Assembly (NCBI GenBank): GCA_001567185.1
Contig: LNFR01000053.1
Coordinates: 1-50,896 of the forward strand
DNA from: Bacteroidetes bacterium OLB12
GTDB lineage: Bacteria > Bacteroidota > Bacteroidia > Cytophagales > Cyclobacteriaceae
Reading direction: 5' to 3'
DNA length: 50,896 bases
Positions 35,315 to 46,601 of the stretch are shown here, piece after piece (position 1 is the stretch's first letter; the number at the start of each line of letters is the position of its first letter). The notes beneath the pieces were generated by a model. It searched no databases. It was not told where the DNA came from and saw nothing but the letters and a program-made list of their open reading frames with translations. The position numbers were made by a program, and so were the translations under genes.

Positions 35315-37101
35315 ACACTCCAATTGGGTTGATTAAACACAACCTCTGGAAATGAGCCATTGTTTTCGATAAACTCTATCTTAAAACCTTCAAATCCTTT
35401 AATCATGAATTTGTGTTTACCAATGGATACCAATTCATATTCCGGCTGGCCCGGCACTATCAGGTGAAGGGTTGTACCCTTCACAAAAAATTTTGTAACC
35501 ACACCGGCCAGTTCATACTCGCCCGCATATTGGGCCAACGCGTCTTTACTTACATCCATTTTTATGGGAGTACGCTTAAATTCAATAGCCGAAATTGTTG
35601 GTTCAAGCTTTAATGCCACCTTCGCAATCTCGCCTGTTTCGCTTGTAAAAAACTGAAACTGGGTGGAGTTGGCATCGGTCGTATCCGGCTTTCCGTTTTC
35701 AACCAGATAGGAATTGAAGATATCGTAGTGGTGATGCCCCAACCATAACTTTACTCGCTTAAACACGGCAAAGAGTGAATCGCGTTCGTAACTAATTGTA
35801 AAATCGCCATAGCCGGGATGCGAATACTTACCCGTAAACTCGGCCAGTATATGTGAGGGCTTCGTGCCCGTTACTTTATTCGAGGTACGGGCTTTAGCTG
35901 CCGCTGCCTGGTCTTGTAATGCCTTATCTCTTCGTGACTTCAATTCTTTATTCCAATCGGTTGCCTTTACCTTTAGCATACGGTCAGAAATGATATTACG
36001 CACTACCGATGGCACACCGGAGCCATCCTGATTTACCAGCACCACAATACCCACACTATCGGTTGGAAAGAAAGACGTACTTGCTGAGAACCCATCAATG
36101 TTTCCACCATGTTCTACACGATAATGACCTTTGTAAGAGGAAAGCGCCCAACCATAACCATAGTTTGACAAATGCAGGTCGGGATTCGATTTATCCGGCA
36201 GTGCCGCTCCAATAACCATTTGCGAACTGATTGCTTCTGTTACGTAACTCGCAGGCAGAATCTCTTTGCCTTTAAACTTGCCCCCGTTTATCCAGGTAAT
36301 AACCCAATTGGACATTTCATTTACACTGCTGTTAATACTTCCGGCAGGAGCCATTCCGGCAATGTGGTAATAATCCATCTTTTTGATGGTTGTTTCATTT
36401 TCCAAACCATAACCCACCGCTATATCAGAAACCTTCTGCATTTCAGAAATAGATAAATTACTACGCTCCATCCCCAGGGGTTTAAAGAAATTTTCGCGCA
36501 CATTTTCTTCCCACGATTTACCGGTAATCTTCTCAGCTATTACCCCCTGTGCCAGAAACATAAAATTATTGTAGTACCAGTGCTCGCGCACACCGGCAAA
36601 TGGTTCCTGATACGCAATGCGTTGTACTAAACTGTCTTTTGAATCAGACGGAAACAGGTACCACGAAAAATCATGACGGGGCAAGCCGGTGCGGTGGCTC
36701 ATCAAATCACGTATCTGAATAGTGTTGTTCATCTCATCCTTAAAAAATTTCAAATCAGAAGCGTATTTGGAGGGTTTATCTTCAAATTTGAGTTTGCCTT
36801 CATTGCGTAACTGACCCAGTATGGCACAAGTGAAAGCCTTGCTGCAACTGCCAATAGCAAAAAGGGTATTGGGCGTTACCGCGATTTTCTTTTCATAATC
36901 GCTATAACCAAAACCCCTGGCATATATTATTTTATTCTTCTCTACAACAGCTACGGCAAGCCCCGGAACTTTCCAGGTATCCAACACCTTTTGCAATTCG
37001 GTATCGAGCCCTGCCAGACGCGTATCTGCAGCTGATTTCTTTTGAGAATAGGCAACAACGGATAACAGTATCAGACCTGTAAGGAAGCAACTCGTTTTCA
37101 T
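35311..37101 (-). CDS. Exported serine hydrolase of the beta-lactamase class C / PBP4* family
   Basis: A 596-residue protein with signal peptide (MKTSCFLTGLILLSVVAYSQ). The acyl-enzyme motif is S85-C-S-K88 (FAIGSCSKAFTC), the YxN element is at about 176-179 (HWYYNNFMFL), and the HGG-type third motif is in YRVEHGGNIDGFSA. After the catalytic domain (to about 370) comes a Lys/Arg linker. C-terminal DUF3471-like beta domains follow (FTGKYSHPGYGDFTISYE, QYAGEYELAGVVTKFFVKGTTLHL). Such enzymes act on D-amino-acid peptides or esters. Antibiotic resistance should not be inferred. It is 7 nt downstream of the GH65 gene and likely co-transcribed. Confidence 0.92.
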   Translation of the reverse strand: MKTSCFLTGLILLSVVAYSQKKSAADTRLAGLDTELQKVLDTWKVPGLAVAVVEKNKIIYARGFGYSDYEKKIAVTPNTLFAIGSCSKAFTCAILGQLRNEGKLKFEDKPSKYASDLKFFKDEMNNTIQIRDLMSHRTGLPRHDFSWYLFPSDSKDSLVQRIAYQEPFAGVREHWYYNNFMFLAQGVIAEKITGKSWEENVRENFFKPLGMERSNLSISEMQKVSDIAVGYGLENETTIKKMDYYHIAGMAPAGSINSSVNEMSNWVITWINGGKFKGKEILPASYVTEAISSQMVIGAALPDKSNPDLHLSNYGYGWALSSYKGHYRVEHGGNIDGFSASTSFFPTDSVGIVVLVNQDGSGVPSVVRNIISDRMLKVKATDWNKELKSRRDKALQDQAAAAKARTSNKVTGTKPSHILAEFTGKYSHPGYGDFTISYERDSLFAVFKRVKLWLGHHHYDIFNSYLVENGKPDTTDANSTQFQFFTSETGEIAKVALKLEPTISAIEFKRTPIKMDVSKDALAQYAGEYELAGVVTKFFVKGTTLHLIVPGQPEYELVSIGKHKFMIKGFEGFKIEFIENNGSFPEVVFNQPNWSV

Positions 37102-37108
37102 GTGTTGT

Positions 37109-39394
37109 TTATTTTAGTGTGGTTAATTTTCCATTCATAACTATTTCCAGGGGCTGGCCATGTTCCAATACGGTATCAACCGCTCCTCCTGCCCCTACCT
37201 TAACTTTAATTACCCGGCCTCTAAATTCCAGCCGGAAGGAATAGGATTTCCACTGCTCGGGAATGAAAGGCGTAAAATGCAGTTTACCATCGTGCACACG
37301 CATACCACCAAAACCTTTTACCACACTCATCCACGTGCCGGCCATAGAGGTTATATGGCAACCTTCTTCGGTATCGTTGTTATAATCGTCCAGGTCGAGG
37401 CGGGCTGTGCGCAGATAAAATTCATATGCCTGCTCTTTATATCCGATTTTACTGGCGAGGATTACGTGTACACAGGGCGATAAGGATGACTCATGTACCG
37501 TCATCGGCTCGTAGAAATCAAAATTCTTTTTAATGGTTGCTACATCAAAGTCGTCTTCAAAAAGATAAATACCCTGCAATACATCGGCTTGTTTAATAAA
37601 GCAGGAGCGCAGAATTCTATCCCACGACCACTTTTGGTTTAATGGTCTTTCGCTGGCTGGTAAATCTTTCACGTTCATCAACTCCTTATCCAGAAATCCA
37701 TCTTGCTGAAGAATTACACCGCGTTTTTCATCTTTCGGATAATACATCTTGTCGGTAATATCCTTCCATCGCGAAGTTTCATCCGATTCCTTAAATGCAG
37801 TTTTAGAAACAATTTCGGAATACCGTTGCGGGTGGTTCGACTTTACAAAATCAATTGCCTGCATGGTAAAGCGGAGTGTCCACGCACCCAGGTAATTGGT
37901 GTACCAGTTGTTGTTCACATTGTTCTCGTATTCGTTCGGGCCGGTTACACCCAGAATTACATATTTATTTTTGTCGTTCGACCAGTTAACCCGTTGCGAC
38001 CAGAAACGGGAAATTCCAATCAGCACTTCCAGGCCGTATTCTGCCAGATAATTTTTATCGCCTGTATAGTCGATGTAATCGCGCATAGCATAAGCCATGG
38101 CACTGGTTCGGTGAATTTCTTCGAAGGTAATCTCCCACTCGTTGTGGCACTCTTCGCCGTTCATGGTTACGAACGGGTAAAATGCAGCGCCATCTTTAAA
38201 CCCTAACTTCTTTGCGTTCTCAATGGCTTTGCTCAAATGTTTGTACCGATAGACCAATAAATTTCGCGCCACGTTCGGTTCTGCGGTACCTAAAAAGAAA
38301 GGCAGGCAGTATGCTTCCGTATCCCAATAGGTACTTCCGCCATACTTCTCGCCTGTAAAACCCTTGGGGCCAATGTTTAGCCTTTCATCCTCACCGGTAT
38401 AGGTTTGGGTTAACTGAAAAATATTAAACCGGATTCCCTGCTGGGCAGCCACATCGCCATCGATAGTAATATCACATTCCTCCCACTTATGAGCCCAAAC
38501 TTTTGCGTGCGCGTCAAACAATTTTTCAAAACCTGTTGCAACGGCTGTTGCTAATTTTGACTTTGCATTTGCAGCCAGTTTATCTTTCGCATGATTTTCA
38601 GAAGATAATACCACCGCATATTTATAAATTGTAAGTGCGTTTCCTTCGGTAAGCTCAGTTGCCACTACATTATCTGCATACTTTTCGCGTTGGTTGGTTG
38701 TTACTTTTCCAGTCACCTCTTTTCCATTTACCTGAAGCCGGTATTGCATGGCCGTACACACATGAAAATGTGTTTTTTTGGTTTGTGCCGTTACCAATGC
38801 CAAACCGGGTTCTGCTTCCCGGTAAACCTCTTCCCAAAATTTTTCATCGTAATTCGAGTCTTTATTTACCACATCGGCATCAACCGGAAGTGTAAGAGTT
38901 ACGGGTGCAGAAAAATTCAATGCTTTAATTTCATACCGGATCGCTCCTATCTCGCCATCAGCCATAGAGCAAAAACGTTTGGAATCAACGCTTATCTTCT
39001 TACCATCTGCAAGTGTAGCTGTAACTGTGCGTTGCAGCAATCCTTGTTTCATATCCAGCACACGTCTGAACGACTCTACTTTACATTTAGCCAGATCCAG
39101 CACCTGGTCGCCAATCCGTATTTTAATCTCAATCCAGCTTGGCGCATTTAATACTTTTGCGAAGTATTCGGGGTAACCATTTTTCCACCAACCCACACGG
39201 GTTTTATCGGGGTAATAAACTCCGGCCACGTAACTTCCCTGGTGGGTCTCCCCTGTATAGTCCTCTTCAAAAGTGGCGCGCTGCCCCATGCGGCCGTTGC
39301 CCAGACTAAAAACACTTTCTGAAATTTTATTGTAGTGAGGATTTAAACCTTCTTCAATGATGTGCCATTCGTGATGTTTGAGATATTGCTTCAT
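37109..39394 (-). CDS. Glycoside hydrolase family 65 disaccharide phosphorylase
   Basis: A 761-residue cytosolic enzyme. It has the GH65 N-terminal beta-sandwich (EEGLNPHYNKISESVFSLGNGRMGQRATFEEDYTGE), then an (alpha/alpha)6 barrel and a small C-terminal sheet. The general-acid Glu lies in VTGPNEYENNVNNNWYTN (about residue 488). The phosphate-binding His-Ser-Ser-type motif is MTVHESSLSPCVH. GH65 phosphorylases split maltose, kojibiose, nigerose or trehalose with phosphate to beta-glucose-1-phosphate plus glucose. The exact bond is not readable here. The next operon genes (beta-phosphoglucomutase and a ROK kinase) use precisely those two products. Confidence 0.93.
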   Translation of the reverse strand: MKQYLKHHEWHIIEEGLNPHYNKISESVFSLGNGRMGQRATFEEDYTGETHQGSYVAGVYYPDKTRVGWWKNGYPEYFAKVLNAPSWIEIKIRIGDQVLDLAKCKVESFRRVLDMKQGLLQRTVTATLADGKKISVDSKRFCSMADGEIGAIRYEIKALNFSAPVTLTLPVDADVVNKDSNYDEKFWEEVYREAEPGLALVTAQTKKTHFHVCTAMQYRLQVNGKEVTGKVTTNQREKYADNVVATELTEGNALTIYKYAVVLSSENHAKDKLAANAKSKLATAVATGFEKLFDAHAKVWAHKWEECDITIDGDVAAQQGIRFNIFQLTQTYTGEDERLNIGPKGFTGEKYGGSTYWDTEAYCLPFFLGTAEPNVARNLLVYRYKHLSKAIENAKKLGFKDGAAFYPFVTMNGEECHNEWEITFEEIHRTSAMAYAMRDYIDYTGDKNYLAEYGLEVLIGISRFWSQRVNWSNDKNKYVILGVTGPNEYENNVNNNWYTNYLGAWTLRFTMQAIDFVKSNHPQRYSEIVSKTAFKESDETSRWKDITDKMYYPKDEKRGVILQQDGFLDKELMNVKDLPASERPLNQKWSWDRILRSCFIKQADVLQGIYLFEDDFDVATIKKNFDFYEPMTVHESSLSPCVHVILASKIGYKEQAYEFYLRTARLDLDDYNNDTEEGCHITSMAGTWMSVVKGFGGMRVHDGKLHFTPFIPEQWKSYSFRLEFRGRVIKVKVGAGGAVDTVLEHGQPLEIVMNGKLTTLK

Positions 39395-39454
39395 AACAAT
39401 TTGAAGTTAGAGTTCATTAATCGTTGACCGGTAACTAGTAATTCGAGTTGATTA

Positions 39455-40097
39455 TTATTCCGTTAATAAATTAAAATCAAAATCGGCTGTCTGTTTCACT
39501 ATAAAATTTGCTTTGCCCAGTTGCCCGGGCGAGCCAACACCTACACATTTCATTCCGGCTGCCAATGCGGCTTCTACTCCTGCCCCGGCATCTTCAAACA
39601 CCACACACTTTTCAGGTGAAACACCCAGTCGTTTGGCAGCGAGTAAAAAAAATTTCAGGATCGGGTTTGGTGTGTGTTATCATTGTGCCATCCACCATCG
39701 TATCGAACAAGTTTGCTATATCCAGTAGCTCGATTACACGTGGAGCATTTTTGCTGCTTGATGCCAATGCCACTTTCAAACCTTTCTTTCGGCAAGCAAC
39801 CAACATTTCTTTAACGCCCGGAAATATCTCTTCAGGCCGGATGGATTCGATGTACTCCATGAACCATCTGTTTTTCTTGTCTGCTAAAGTTTCCATTTCC
39901 TGTTCAGACAACCGGATATTGGCAAGCGACAATATTATTTCCAGCGACTGCATCCGGCTTACACCCTTCAATAATTCGTTATGTTGCGGGGTTAGCGTAA
40001 TACCAAATTCACTTGCCAATCGCTTCCAGGCGATGTAATGATAGTGGGCCGTATCTACAAGTACACCATCCAAATCAAAAATTACAGCTTGAATCAT
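39455..40097 (-). CDS. pgmB: Beta-phosphoglucomutase (HAD family), one frame break
   Basis: Converts beta-glucose-1-phosphate to glucose-6-phosphate. About 213 residues after correction. The HAD nucleophile motif FDLDGVLVDTAHYHYIAW (Asp8, Asp10) and GVSRMQSLEIIL are typical of beta-PGM. LASSSKNAPRVIELL (motif II) and [34 protein letters not shown] (motif III) complete it. The frame is lost at an A8 run (39645-39652) that should hold seven bases. The continuation ends at the stop 39455-39457. It lies 60 nt before GH65 and 9 nt after the PfkB kinase. Confidence 0.93.
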
Positions 40098-40106
40098 TTT
40101 AGGTAA

Positions 40107-41076
40107 CTAAACATGCCCGCGGGCAATAATATTATTGGTTTCTTCCAGCGACTTAAATACATCAAATGTTTTTCCCTGTGTTCGCAATGCACCAAAGGCA
40201 TTGGCATATTGTGCCGCGCCTATGTAATCGCCCGGGCTTTGTACCAATCCATAAGAAAGACCACCGGCAAATGAATCGCCACAGCCCGTGGTATCAATCA
40301 CTTTATCCACTTTAATGGACGGAACAAGTTCTTCAACAACCTTACCTCGTTTCTTAAAGTAGGTAAGACAGCCGCGTGAATCGAGCGTTACATACACACA
40401 CTTAACCCCTAAGGAAAGACAGTGTTCTGCAAATGCCCGGATTTCTTCCCGGTCCAATTCCGCTGCATTTAAAATCCTGGCTTTCATATTCTTTTTTAAA
40501 CCAACTGGCATGGGCTTCTTCCAAATTCATCTTCAATACATCAATAAACGGTAGCCATTGATCGCGGTCGATCCAGAATTTACGCTGCCTTTCTCCATTT
40601 ACCAGGCATGCCGTGGTTGGGCCGTGTGCATCAAAGATTATTTTACCCTTACTTTTCTTCTTGAGATACTTTAATGTTTCAAGAGAGATTTCATAATCGC
40701 TGATGGGGATAAACACAAATGCATCGCAGTCCAGCAGGTTGGTCATATCGGCCGGTAAGATCGGATCCATAAATCCGGTTTGGCGCTCTAACCGGTTATT
40801 CTGATCGACAAACCGAAGGCTGATGATATCGCCCTGATCATTTGCCGTGGTAATGTGTTTTGTATTTATTCCTTTATAGCCTGTAAAAACTTCTTCTACG
40901 TTATCATGATCAACTGTGCGTACATGGCATACCGGAATAATTTCGAGCTGATCTCCTGCCAACACAGATAATGCAATTACGGGGTGTGTTACGCAGCCCC
41001 ATTTTTGAATCAGATCACCGGTATGGGTAACAATGTGATCTCGGGGTATTGGGCCAACTACTGCAATTCGTTTCAT
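40107..41076 (-). CDS. PfkB/ribokinase family carbohydrate kinase, one frame break
   Basis: About 322 residues after joining two frames. It starts KRIAVVGPIPRDHIVTHTGDLIQKWGCVTHP, a variant entry without the usual G-G pair after the first strand. It contains ITTANDQGDIISLRFVDQNNRLERQ and KIIFDAHGPTT. The frame changes in the TTT/AAAA stretch at 40468-40474. One base fewer gives KKEYESQDFNAAELDREEIRAFAEHC. The C-terminal signature DTTGCGDSFAGG (about 260-271) carries the catalytic Asp of the anion hole. It phosphorylates a sugar or related compound; the substrate is unknown. It sits between the ROK kinase and pgmB in a tight operon. Confidence 0.87.
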
Positions 41077-41103
41077 GTCAGGTATATTTAAAATCTACTT
41101 TTT

Positions 41104-42015
41104 TCAGGTAACCAGAAATGCTGCTCCAAAAACTCCGGCACTATCGCCCAACTTAGGTTTTAGAATTGGAGTCTCCAACCGTTTGTTATTAAAAATATGC
41201 TGCCGCAGGGAATTTATCCCCTCGGTATAAATGGAGTCAATGTTCCCCACACCTCCGCCAATAACCACAACGTCTGGGTCTAGAATGTTGAGTACCACAC
41301 TCAACGCAACGCCAAAGAAATGATGCAGGCGCTCCATGGTTTGGGTAGCAAACGGATCGGTTCCTGATTTATAAGCTTCGTAAACCTCTTTCAGGCTTTT
41401 TGAAACCCCACTTATGCTTGCATAATACTTTTCCAATGCAGGGCCGGCCAATACCTTTTCCACACAACCGCTTTTACCACAATAACAGGAACCACCCGAT
41501 ACATCCAGAAAATTATGGCCCCATTCGCCACCAATGCCATGTAATCCATTTATTACCTTACCATCCACTACTACACCCCCGCCCACACCGGTGCCCAGAA
41601 TAACTCCAAATACAACCTTTGCATCCGGGTATTTTTCATGTGCTACACCCATGTTGGCTTCGGCTAATGCAAAACAATTTGCATCATTGGCCATGGCCAA
41701 CTCTACACCCAACAAATTCTCCAGGTCTGCTTTAATTGGTTTACCATTAAGGCTTGTGGAATTACTATTCTTCATTAAACCCGTTGAAGGATCGATGGTG
41801 CCCGGGGTGGCAATGCCAATTCGCTTCGGTTTATAACCATGCGCGGCCTCCATCATATCAACAACTTTCTTTATCTGTCCTAAAATATGCTCGTACCCTT
41901 TGTGGCCTTCGGTGGGCAGGCGGTCGCGGAAAAGAACCTTGGGTTCCACCGGAGATTTCAGAACCACGCCTTCCACCTTTGTACCACCCAGATCGATACC
42001 CCATAAATTATTCAT
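41104..42015 (-). CDS. ROK family sugar kinase, probably glucokinase
   Basis: A 303-residue ROK protein without a DNA-binding domain, hence an enzyme rather than a repressor. ATP-site motif GIDLGGTKVEGVVL (5-18), GTGVGGGVVVDGKV and the zinc signature GEWGHNFLDVSGGSCYCGKSGCVEKVLAG (CxCGxxGCxE) are all present. The sugar-binding E-x-x-H pair is in GGEWGHN. With GH65 phosphorylase downstream in the same operon, phosphorylation of the released glucose is the natural role. It is the first gene of the five-gene run 42015-35311. The 167-nt upstream gap shows only a near -7 box (TATCTTTC on the minus strand). Confidence 0.92.
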   Translation of the reverse strand: MNNLWGIDLGGTKVEGVVLKSPVEPKVLFRDRLPTEGHKGYEHILGQIKKVVDMMEAAHGYKPKRIGIATPGTIDPSTGLMKNSNSTSLNGKPIKADLENLLGVELAMANDANCFALAEANMGVAHEKYPDAKVVFGVILGTGVGGGVVVDGKVINGLHGIGGEWGHNFLDVSGGSCYCGKSGCVEKVLAGPALEKYYASISGVSKSLKEVYEAYKSGTDPFATQTMERLHHFFGVALSVVLNILDPDVVVIGGGVGNIDSIYTEGINSLRQHIFNNKRLETPILKPKLGDSAGVFGAAFLVT

Positions 42016-42182
42016 AGATAAAATCAGGATTTAGTAATACTTTTTATGAGCAAAGCCCATCGGTTCATCTTTGGGAAAGATAATAACGTCATGAGAAAAA
42101 TTACGAACAATCAACGATTTTTATTGATCCTGATTGGGAAGTGCAAGCATGACCGCCAGGTACTTACACTTGACAATTTGGA

Positions 42183-43373
42183 TTAATCCTGTACAGGTTT
42201 GTACGAAAGTGTGGTTGGATGGAACATAACCCAGGAATGCCAAAACTCCTGGTAGGCCTGAACATACTTCAACTGCGAACCCTGAAGCGGCCCTTCAATA
42301 CATTTGCCTTGCCAGTTCCACTTGGAAGAGGTTTGCACATCTCGCAACTCGTTGTTTTGAATTTCAAAATGTAAGCTGTCCCGGTTCCAGGCATGGAACG
42401 AGATGCTGTCACTTTCCAGCGCAATTAAGAGCGGTGTTTGACCGATCTCATCGTGTATTACCCGGGCACGGAGTAAATCATTCCAATCGTATGCCTTTGC
42501 TATTCCATCCTGCCTGATTCCTACCACCCACGACTTTTCCTGCCAGGATGTACTGTCGCGTTTTTCAAGGCTGCTTTCCATGCTTCCTTCATCGTATTTA
42601 TCGAGCACGGCATAGGCATCTTTAAAGATACTATCTGGCTGAAGAATTAATGTATTAGGATGTTGATTTACCCAGGCGCGCAAACTCATTTGTTCGGAAG
42701 GTAGTTCTTCGAGGGTGGTACCTTTCAACGGCCCGGCTATCGCTTCTCCATTTGCCTGGCGCCACCAGCTTTTTGTTCGGCTATCTTCAAACATGGCATT
42801 AAAATGATCCATCCCTACCAACCTGAAATCTTCCGGTTCATTATTTACCAGCGGCCTGAAAACTCTGCCCGATCTGCAAACCGTGCAATACGTAACCATA
42901 ATTGGTTCTCCGCCAATTGTATCGCGCACCTGGTGATGATAGCCGATAATCTCAATAGGATAAGCTCTGAACTGTTCGTTTACACTAACTCCTAACACCA
43001 GTTTATCACTTTCTACCTTATTCTCACTTACATTCAACAAGGTGACTGTGCGTGGTTGCTTAAACATGGCATCGGCCCGCATGCGGTAGTTAACCTGATA
43101 AAACACAATCAGGTATAATAAGAACAAGGAAATAAGCATTACACGCTGGCTGGTGGTGCCGGAAATCACAAATACAACCACCGGGTAAGCCAACAAACAC
43201 AAACCCGCAATACGAAAGTACTGCGCATGGCTAACCAGGAAGTAGGCCAGGTCGATGGATTCCTCCCGTTGACTTCCCGGAAAGGGCATGATGTAATAAA
43301 TACTGGCTATCTCAAAACCAAACAGCACGAAAATTCCTATTACCCCAAGTATGTATAATATTGCCTTCTTCAC
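42183..43373 (-). CDS. DUF3179 domain membrane protein
   Basis: A 396-residue protein with three hydrophobic N-terminal segments (about 5-27, 50-70, 75-93) and a large soluble domain. The DUF3179 signature is YPIEIIGYHHQVRDTIGGEPIMVTYCTVCRSGRVFRP, with MDHFNAMFEDSRTKSWWRQANGEAIAGPLKGTTLEELPS and a C-terminal repeat of the fold. The YCTVCRS cysteines and the downstream DNA-W residues are conserved in the family, whose function is not known. It begins 7 nt after the glpD stop and may be transcribed with the glycerol genes, although a functional link is unproven. Confidence 0.85.
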   Translation of the reverse strand: MKKAILYILGVIGIFVLFGFEIASIYYIMPFPGSQREESIDLAYFLVSHAQYFRIAGLCLLAYPVVVFVISGTTSQRVMLISLFLLYLIVFYQVNYRMRADAMFKQPRTVTLLNVSENKVESDKLVLGVSVNEQFRAYPIEIIGYHHQVRDTIGGEPIMVTYCTVCRSGRVFRPLVNNEPEDFRLVGMDHFNAMFEDSRTKSWWRQANGEAIAGPLKGTTLEELPSEQMSLRAWVNQHPNTLILQPDSIFKDAYAVLDKYDEGSMESSLEKRDSTSWQEKSWVVGIRQDGIAKAYDWNDLLRARVIHDEIGQTPLLIALESDSISFHAWNRDSLHFEIQNNELRDVQTSSKWNWQGKCIEGPLQGSQLKYVQAYQEFWHSWVMFHPTTLSYKPVQD

Positions 43374-43380
43374 AGCATAC

Positions 43381-45003
43381 TCAATTAAATCTTATTACCT
43401 CTTCCAACGCTTTATTCACCTGCAACACCTGCTCACCCGTTTTCTCATCGTTCCATTCAAACTCCTTTGCAAAGTAGTGCACTATCTGCGCTGCATATTT
43501 GCTGATCTTCGGATGATTGAAGTATAAAAGTCCGCTTCTGCGATTAATCAAATCAACAGGGGTTAATGCCATTTCGTGATGAATGGCAAACCAGGCCTGG
43601 GCTAAAAGCAAATCCAGATCAGGATCACCAGTTTGATGTCCTTCCAGGTGTTTCACAATCTGCAGCGATTGCGTGCCATACAAGTGAACGAGATTGGTGG
43701 CTTCATTGCCGCTAAGATGCAATGCCCCCAGTTTACCCGCCAGTTCGGCCTCCAGTTTTTTTACATCCAGGTAATCGTTAAAATCACCACCCGGTAAAAT
43801 CATGGCCCCGGTTGTGCAGGGTTTAAATTCAGAAGAATCAAATCGTTCTTCAATTACCTTATCCACCACACGCTCAGCCATTTTCCGATAGCCAGTAAGT
43901 TTACCACCGGCAATGGAAATCAACCCGGTAGGTGATTCAAATATCTCGTCCTTACGGGATAGTTCCGAAGCTGATTTTCCTTCTTCATGTATCAAGGGGC
44001 GCAACCCTGCCCAACTCGATTCCACATCGGCCAGGGTAAGCAACACCGATGGAAAGGTTTCATTAACGGCCTGCAAAATATAATTCACATCTTCGCGGGT
44101 AGCTAACACCAATTCTTTCTTTCCATGATAATCCGTGTCGGTTGTACCCACATAGGTAATGCGCCCCCGCGGAATCGCAAAAATCATTCTGCCATCGGGC
44201 ACATCGAAATAAATAGCCTGCCGCACCGGCAACCGGTGAAACGGTACTACAATATGAACTCCTTTGGTAAGATGCAGTTGCTTGCCCACGCGCGATTGGT
44301 TAATGATGCGAAGGTCATCCACCCAGGGGCCTGTAGCATTCACAATTACTTGTGCATCAATTGAAAACGTCACTCCAGCAACCCGATCCACCACCATAGC
44401 ACCAGAAATTTTATCGTTGGTATAGTTAAAATCCGTAAGCTCAGAATAGTTTGCAATGCAGGCACCTTTTTGTGCTGCGAGTTTTATGATTTCTATGGTG
44501 AGCCGGGCATCGTCTGTCCTGTACTCTGCATAAATAGCTCCGCCTTTTACATCATCTTTCTTTAGTAAGGGTTCGTGATTTAATGTTTGTAAACGCGTAA
44601 GCATTTTGCGTTGATCTTCGGGTTTTACTCCAGCCAGCCAATCGTAAATTTTTAACCCGATGGAGGTGAGCCAATACCCAAGTCCGCGCCTTTCATATAG
44701 GGGAAGCAACATTTTTTCAGGAACTACCAAATGGGGTGCAAGTTTGTGAACAATGGCCCGTTCGCTACCAACTTCCTTTACCAACGCAAATTCCAATTGC
44801 TTGAGATACCGTAATCCACCATGAATCAGTTTGGTTGATCTACTGCTGGTTCCGGATGCAAAGTCTTCTCTTTCAACTAAGGCAGTTTTCAATCCACGGG
44901 AAGCAGCATCCAACGCTATTCCTGCACCGGTTATTCCTCCACCAATCACCAACAGGTGGAACGGTTCACTTTGAAGTTTGGAAAGATTTCTTCCTCTATT
45001 CAA
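43381..45003 (-). CDS. glpD: Aerobic glycerol-3-phosphate dehydrogenase
   Basis: A 540-residue FAD enzyme oxidising glycerol-3-phosphate to dihydroxyacetone phosphate at the membrane and feeding electrons to quinone. The FAD dinucleotide motif is LLVIGGGITGAGIALDAASRGLKTALVE. SGTSSRSTKLIHGGLRYLKQLE is the family signature, and VGTTDTDYHGK plus ISIAGGKLTGYRKMAERVVD complete the FAD/substrate site. A C-terminal GlpO-type extension follows. It lies 100 nt downstream of glpK, separated by an AT-rich inverted repeat. It completes the glpF-glpK-glpD route. Confidence 0.97.
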   Translation of the reverse strand: MNRGRNLSKLQSEPFHLLVIGGGITGAGIALDAASRGLKTALVEREDFASGTSSRSTKLIHGGLRYLKQLEFALVKEVGSERAIVHKLAPHLVVPEKMLLPLYERRGLGYWLTSIGLKIYDWLAGVKPEDQRKMLTRLQTLNHEPLLKKDDVKGGAIYAEYRTDDARLTIEIIKLAAQKGACIANYSELTDFNYTNDKISGAMVVDRVAGVTFSIDAQVIVNATGPWVDDLRIINQSRVGKQLHLTKGVHIVVPFHRLPVRQAIYFDVPDGRMIFAIPRGRITYVGTTDTDYHGKKELVLATREDVNYILQAVNETFPSVLLTLADVESSWAGLRPLIHEEGKSASELSRKDEIFESPTGLISIAGGKLTGYRKMAERVVDKVIEERFDSSEFKPCTTGAMILPGGDFNDYLDVKKLEAELAGKLGALHLSGNEATNLVHLYGTQSLQIVKHLEGHQTGDPDLDLLLAQAWFAIHHEMALTPVDLINRRSGLLYFNHPKISKYAAQIVHYFAKEFEWNDEKTGEQVLQVNKALEEVIRFN

Positions 45004-45043
45004 GGGTATTTAAAATTCAAAGATTTAAGATTCAAGATTTAAG

Positions 45044-45096
45044 ATTCAAAATTTAAGATTTATGAAAGACTCACTATTGAATCTTAAATTTTGAAT
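45044..45096. repeat. AT-rich 17-bp inverted repeat between glpK and glpD
   Basis: ATTCAAAATTTAAGATT (45044-45060) pairs perfectly with AATCTTAAATTTTGAAT (45080-45096) around a 19-nt loop. The left arm continues a short imperfect tandem array of AAGATTTAAGATTCA-like units from about 45015. The stem has almost no G/C and no T tract, so it is a poor terminator. It may be an mRNA-stability hairpin or one of the simple AT-rich repeats common in this phylum. Confidence 0.7.
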
Positions 45097-45103
45097 TATT
45101 GAA

Positions 45104-46597
<1,494 letters not shown>

Positions 46598-46601
46598 CTA
46601 C

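Noticed and set aside
35311-37101. Antibiotic-resistance beta-lactamase
   Set aside because: The protein has an SxxK serine-hydrolase core but carries long DUF3471-type C-terminal domains and sits in a sugar operon, so it fits the broad PBP4*/esterase group rather than AmpC.
37109-42015. Classical maltose (mal/sus) polysaccharide utilisation locus
   Set aside because: No SusC/SusD pair, no GH13 or GH97 enzyme and no transporter is present; only the phosphorolysis enzymes are here.
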